Source: JANQKX01 sp039028695 (GTDB lineage: Bacteria; Pseudomonadota; Alphaproteobacteria; Kiloniellales; Kiloniellaceae). Taken from it: DNA of 44,549 nucleotides. The notes beneath the pieces were generated by a model that saw nothing but the letters and a program-made list of their open reading frames with translations, was not told the origin of the DNA and made no database searches. How positions within the stretch are numbered: the first letter of the stretch is position 1; every line of letters begins with the position of its first letter. Location of the stretch: contig JBCCHN010000036.1 in the NCBI GenBank assembly GCA_039028695.1, forward strand, positions 1-44,549, given 5' to 3'. Made by a program: the position numbers and the translations under genes. Positions 42,641 through 44,549 of this stretch are shown in pieces.

Positions 42641-42704
42641 ATACGGCCTGATTGAAACGCTGAGCTTGACGCCGGCGACCGGTGTTTCGTCGTTCAACAA
42701 TTAT

Positions 42705-42865
42705 TTATGGTGCTGCGGGGTGCGTCAGCCCTTCCGATCCCTGGGGCCAATACCGAACCTCTAGGGAGCTGTCTCTGTCGGAGTCCTGGCTTCGTTACAC
42801 GGCGCCCACCTGCTTGGCAGGCCACAGAGGATCTCATAAGGGCAACGGCCGCCGCGGCACCACCG
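42705..42865 (+). ncRNA. ssrS: 6S RNA
   Basis: The region between zapA and the 5-FCL gene folds as 6S RNA. The ends pair as GGTGCTGCGG (42709-42718) with CCGCGGCACC (42852-42861), ten pairs with one G-T. Inside, CCCTGGGGCCAATACCGAACC and CTAGGGAGCTG resemble the conserved part around the central bubble. 6S RNA binds the housekeeping RNA polymerase and reduces its activity in stationary phase. The exact ends are estimated from the terminal stem. Confidence 0.9.
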
Positions 42866-42914
42866 AGCATGGCCCCTTTCTTCCGGTTCAACATTCAAAC
42901 CAAAAAGGGAAAAG

Positions 42915-43514
42915 ATGTCCTCTGAGGGGATTAGTCAAATTGACCGGGATAAAAAGCTGCTGCGAAAAACCGCAAAGGAGCTTCGAGCCCAAGCCGCGCG
43001 GCAGGCACCGAACGCGGGCGAGCTGATCATCGAACAGGTCCTGACCCACTTACCGTTATCGCAGAAAAAGATAGTATCAGTTTTTTGGCCTCTGCCAGGT
43101 GAGCTGGATACCCGTCCTTTGCTTGTGCACCTGGATAGTCTGGGTCATCGGGTGGTGTTGCCGGTACTGCTGGGCGCCGGGCAGCCCCTGATCTTTCGGC
43201 AATGGCAGCCCGGCGACAAACTGTGCGAGGCTGGATTTGGGACCCTGGAGCCGGCGCCCGATAAGGCCGAACTCGACCCGGACATTCTTTTGGTGCCGCT
43301 CTTGGCCTTTGACCGGGCGGGCTATCGCTTGGGCTACGGTGGCGGTTTTTACGACCGCACCCTGGCTCGTTTAAGGGGCGCGAGCGGGCCCAAAGGCCCC
43401 ATTGCGGCGGGCCTTGCCTTCGCCGGGCAAGAGGTCGATAAGGTGCCCCGCGAACCCACTGATCAGCCCTTGAACCGGATGATCACCGAGGGGGAAGCCA
43501 TCCGGTTTTCCTGA
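42915..43514 (+). CDS. 5-formyltetrahydrofolate cyclo-ligase
   Basis: A protein of 199 residues of the 5-FCL family. It contains KKIVSVFWPLPGELDTRPLL, LDPDILLVPLLAFDRAGYRL, and the diagnostic RLGYGGGFYDRTL. It converts 5-formyl-THF to methenyl-THF with ATP. The gene follows the 6S RNA, as in many proteobacteria (ygfA/fau). Confidence 0.94.
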   Translation: MSSEGISQIDRDKKLLRKTAKELRAQAARQAPNAGELIIEQVLTHLPLSQKKIVSVFWPLPGELDTRPLLVHLDSLGHRVVLPVLLGAGQPLIFRQWQPGDKLCEAGFGTLEPAPDKAELDPDILLVPLLAFDRAGYRLGYGGGFYDRTLARLRGASGPKGPIAAGLAFAGQEVDKVPREPTDQPLNRMITEGEAIRFS

Positions 43515-43565
43515 TCGGAACCGGTTCTGCGTTCCAATGCCGACGAATTCATAAGGGATTTTTCT

Positions 43566-44384
43566 GTGCGATTGCTTTTTTTGGGAGATGTGGTTGGGCG
43601 CGCCGGTCGCGACGCGGTTTGCAACCGCCTTCCCGAACTGCGTCGAGAGTTGGGGTTGGATTTTGTAGTGGTGAATGGCGAGAACGCCGCCGGCGGTTTC
43701 GGTGTCACGCAAAAGATTTGTTTAAGCCTATTCGAGGCTGGCGCGGATGTTATTACCGGCGGCAATCACAGTTGGGACCAGCGCGAGGCCTTGTCGTTCA
43801 TCGGCAGTGAACCGCGCTTGTTGCGACCGGACAACTATCCCGCCGGGACGCCGGGTCGCGGAGCCGCTCTTTACGATGCAGGTCGGGGCCGCAAAGTGCT
43901 GGTGATCAATGTGATGGGCCAGCTTTTTATGAATCCTGACCTGGATGACCCCTTTCGGGCGGTGGATCAAGCCCTTGCCAAGCATCGCCTGGGGCAGACG
44001 ACTTCGGCGATCCTGCTGGACTTTCATGCCGAAACCACGTCAGAGACCATGGCCATGGGGCACTATGTGGATGGGCGAGTGTCCTTATGTGTCGGCACAC
44101 ATACCCATGTTCCCACCGCCGATACGGTCATCTTGCCCGGCGGCAGCGCTTATCAGTCGGACGCGGGTATGTGCGGCGACTATGACTCGGTGATCGGCAT
44201 GGAAAAGGCGGGCTCTGTGGAGCGCTTTGTGCGCAAGGTGCGCGGCGAGCGGTTGGTGCCGGCCAGCGGCGAGGCTACTCTTTGCGGGGTTTTTCTGGAA
44301 ACCGACGATAAGAGCGGCTCGGCGCGGCGGGTAGAACCCTTGCGTCTTGGAGGCCGCCTCGGCAGGGCTCTGCCGCAGGGCTAG
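43566..44384 (+). CDS. YmdB-family metallophosphoesterase
   Basis: A protein of 272 residues (TIGR00282/YmdB family): LFLGDVVGRAGRD at the start (Asp8), NGENAAGGFG (Glu39, Asn40), GGNHSWDQ (Asn67, His68), LDFHAETTSE (His154) and GTHTHVPTAD (His179, His181), giving a complete two-metal site. Members hydrolyse 2',3'-cyclic nucleotides or similar phosphodiesters. The first codon is GTG. It lies 51 bp after the 5-FCL gene. Confidence 0.92.
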   Translation: MRLLFLGDVVGRAGRDAVCNRLPELRRELGLDFVVVNGENAAGGFGVTQKICLSLFEAGADVITGGNHSWDQREALSFIGSEPRLLRPDNYPAGTPGRGAALYDAGRGRKVLVINVMGQLFMNPDLDDPFRAVDQALAKHRLGQTTSAILLDFHAETTSETMAMGHYVDGRVSLCVGTHTHVPTADTVILPGGSAYQSDAGMCGDYDSVIGMEKAGSVERFVRKVRGERLVPASGEATLCGVFLETDDKSGSARRVEPLRLGGRLGRALPQG

Positions 44385-44399
44385 GGGAGCCAGTCGGAA

Positions 44400-44549
44400 T
44401 TATGCCTGATCGTTTGGCTGGGTCTCCAGAAAGCGTTTAACTTCCTGATTGAGCATTTCGCTTTGCTGAAGCACTTCTGCCGCCACGTTGGAGGCGGTTC
44501 GGGCGGCGCCAAGGTTGCTCGCTGCCGCAGTTTGGGCAGCGCCAAGGGC
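44400..44549 (-). CDS. C-terminal end of a methyl-accepting chemotaxis protein (partial)
   Basis: The last 49 codons of a minus-strand gene that continues beyond the window. The residues AARTASNVAAEVLQQSEML and EVKRFLETQ match the C-terminal helix of chemotaxis receptors (a run of small residues, then L-x-x-E-V-x-x-F-L). The assignment rests on this tail alone. Confidence 0.7.
   Translation of the reverse strand, partial: ALGAAQTAAASNLGAARTASNVAAEVLQQSEMLNQEVKRFLETQPNDQA

Overview
The window is a stretch of chromosome from an alphaproteobacterium, most likely a Rhodospirillales-like lineage. This rests on gene content: a split PntAA/PntAB/PntB transhydrogenase, a COQ9 homologue, the TrcR (DUF1013) regulator, several small proteins typical of alphaproteobacteria (two DUF465/YdcH, DUF1192, DUF1465, DUF4164-like), a heat-shock gene behind a ROSE-type RNA thermometer, and the order zapA - 6S RNA - 5-formyl-THF cyclo-ligase. 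I see no phage, transposase, integrase, CRISPR array or tRNA. Most of the window is ordinary housekeeping chromosome; accessory-looking genes sit in or beside AT-rich islands (about 10.8-11.04 kb, 20.97-21.27 kb, 26.96-27.06 kb and 28.26-28.39 kb).

Layout. 1-2045: end of the pnt operon. 2148-4107: a DMT permease and an SDR oxidoreductase, facing each other. 4209-6135: rpsU with two tandem terminators, then def and coq9. 6155-10573: purEK, a GGDEF protein, small conserved proteins and ubiX. 10574-13158: a 467-bp gap with a candidate small RNA, then a large RTX metalloprotease with a His/Asp-rich tract. 13180-17753: two acyl-CoA synthetases (one PrpE-like) and an SDR, pointing to short-chain or fatty acyl-CoA metabolism. 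17765-20968: trcR, a quinone oxidoreductase, a DUF1192 protein and an AEC permease. 20969-24196: an AT-rich gap with a candidate small RNA, then metY with a promoter and a terminator-like leader, followed by an alpha/beta hydrolase and a thioesterase.

24226-28218: hsp20 with a near-consensus RpoH promoter and a ROSE-type hairpin, DUF1465, then an unknown lipoprotein with a 48-residue ORF downstream and a secreted nuclease. 28741-36931: rpmE, an ABC exporter, a MotA/MotB-like inner-membrane pair plus an OmpA-domain protein, an inositol monophosphatase-family protein, efp and a ThiE-like protein. 37534-41687: gap, class I fba and tkt on the minus strand, with no pgk among them. 42052-44549: DUF4164-like, zapA, 6S RNA, 5-FCL, a YmdB-family phosphoesterase and the C-terminus of a probable chemotaxis receptor.

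The most interesting non-coding signals are the complete heat-shock control region of hsp20 (RpoH promoter plus RNA thermometer), the metY control region (inverted repeat of LysR-site form, sigma70-type promoter, terminator-like leader), two candidate small RNAs ending in intrinsic terminators, and a shared AT-rich element upstream of the adjacent lipoprotein and nuclease genes. No clearly new multi-gene system stands out. The nearest candidates are the RTX metalloprotease with its metal-binding-like tract and the lipoprotein/small-ORF/nuclease group. All family assignments come from reading motifs by eye; no database search was possible.
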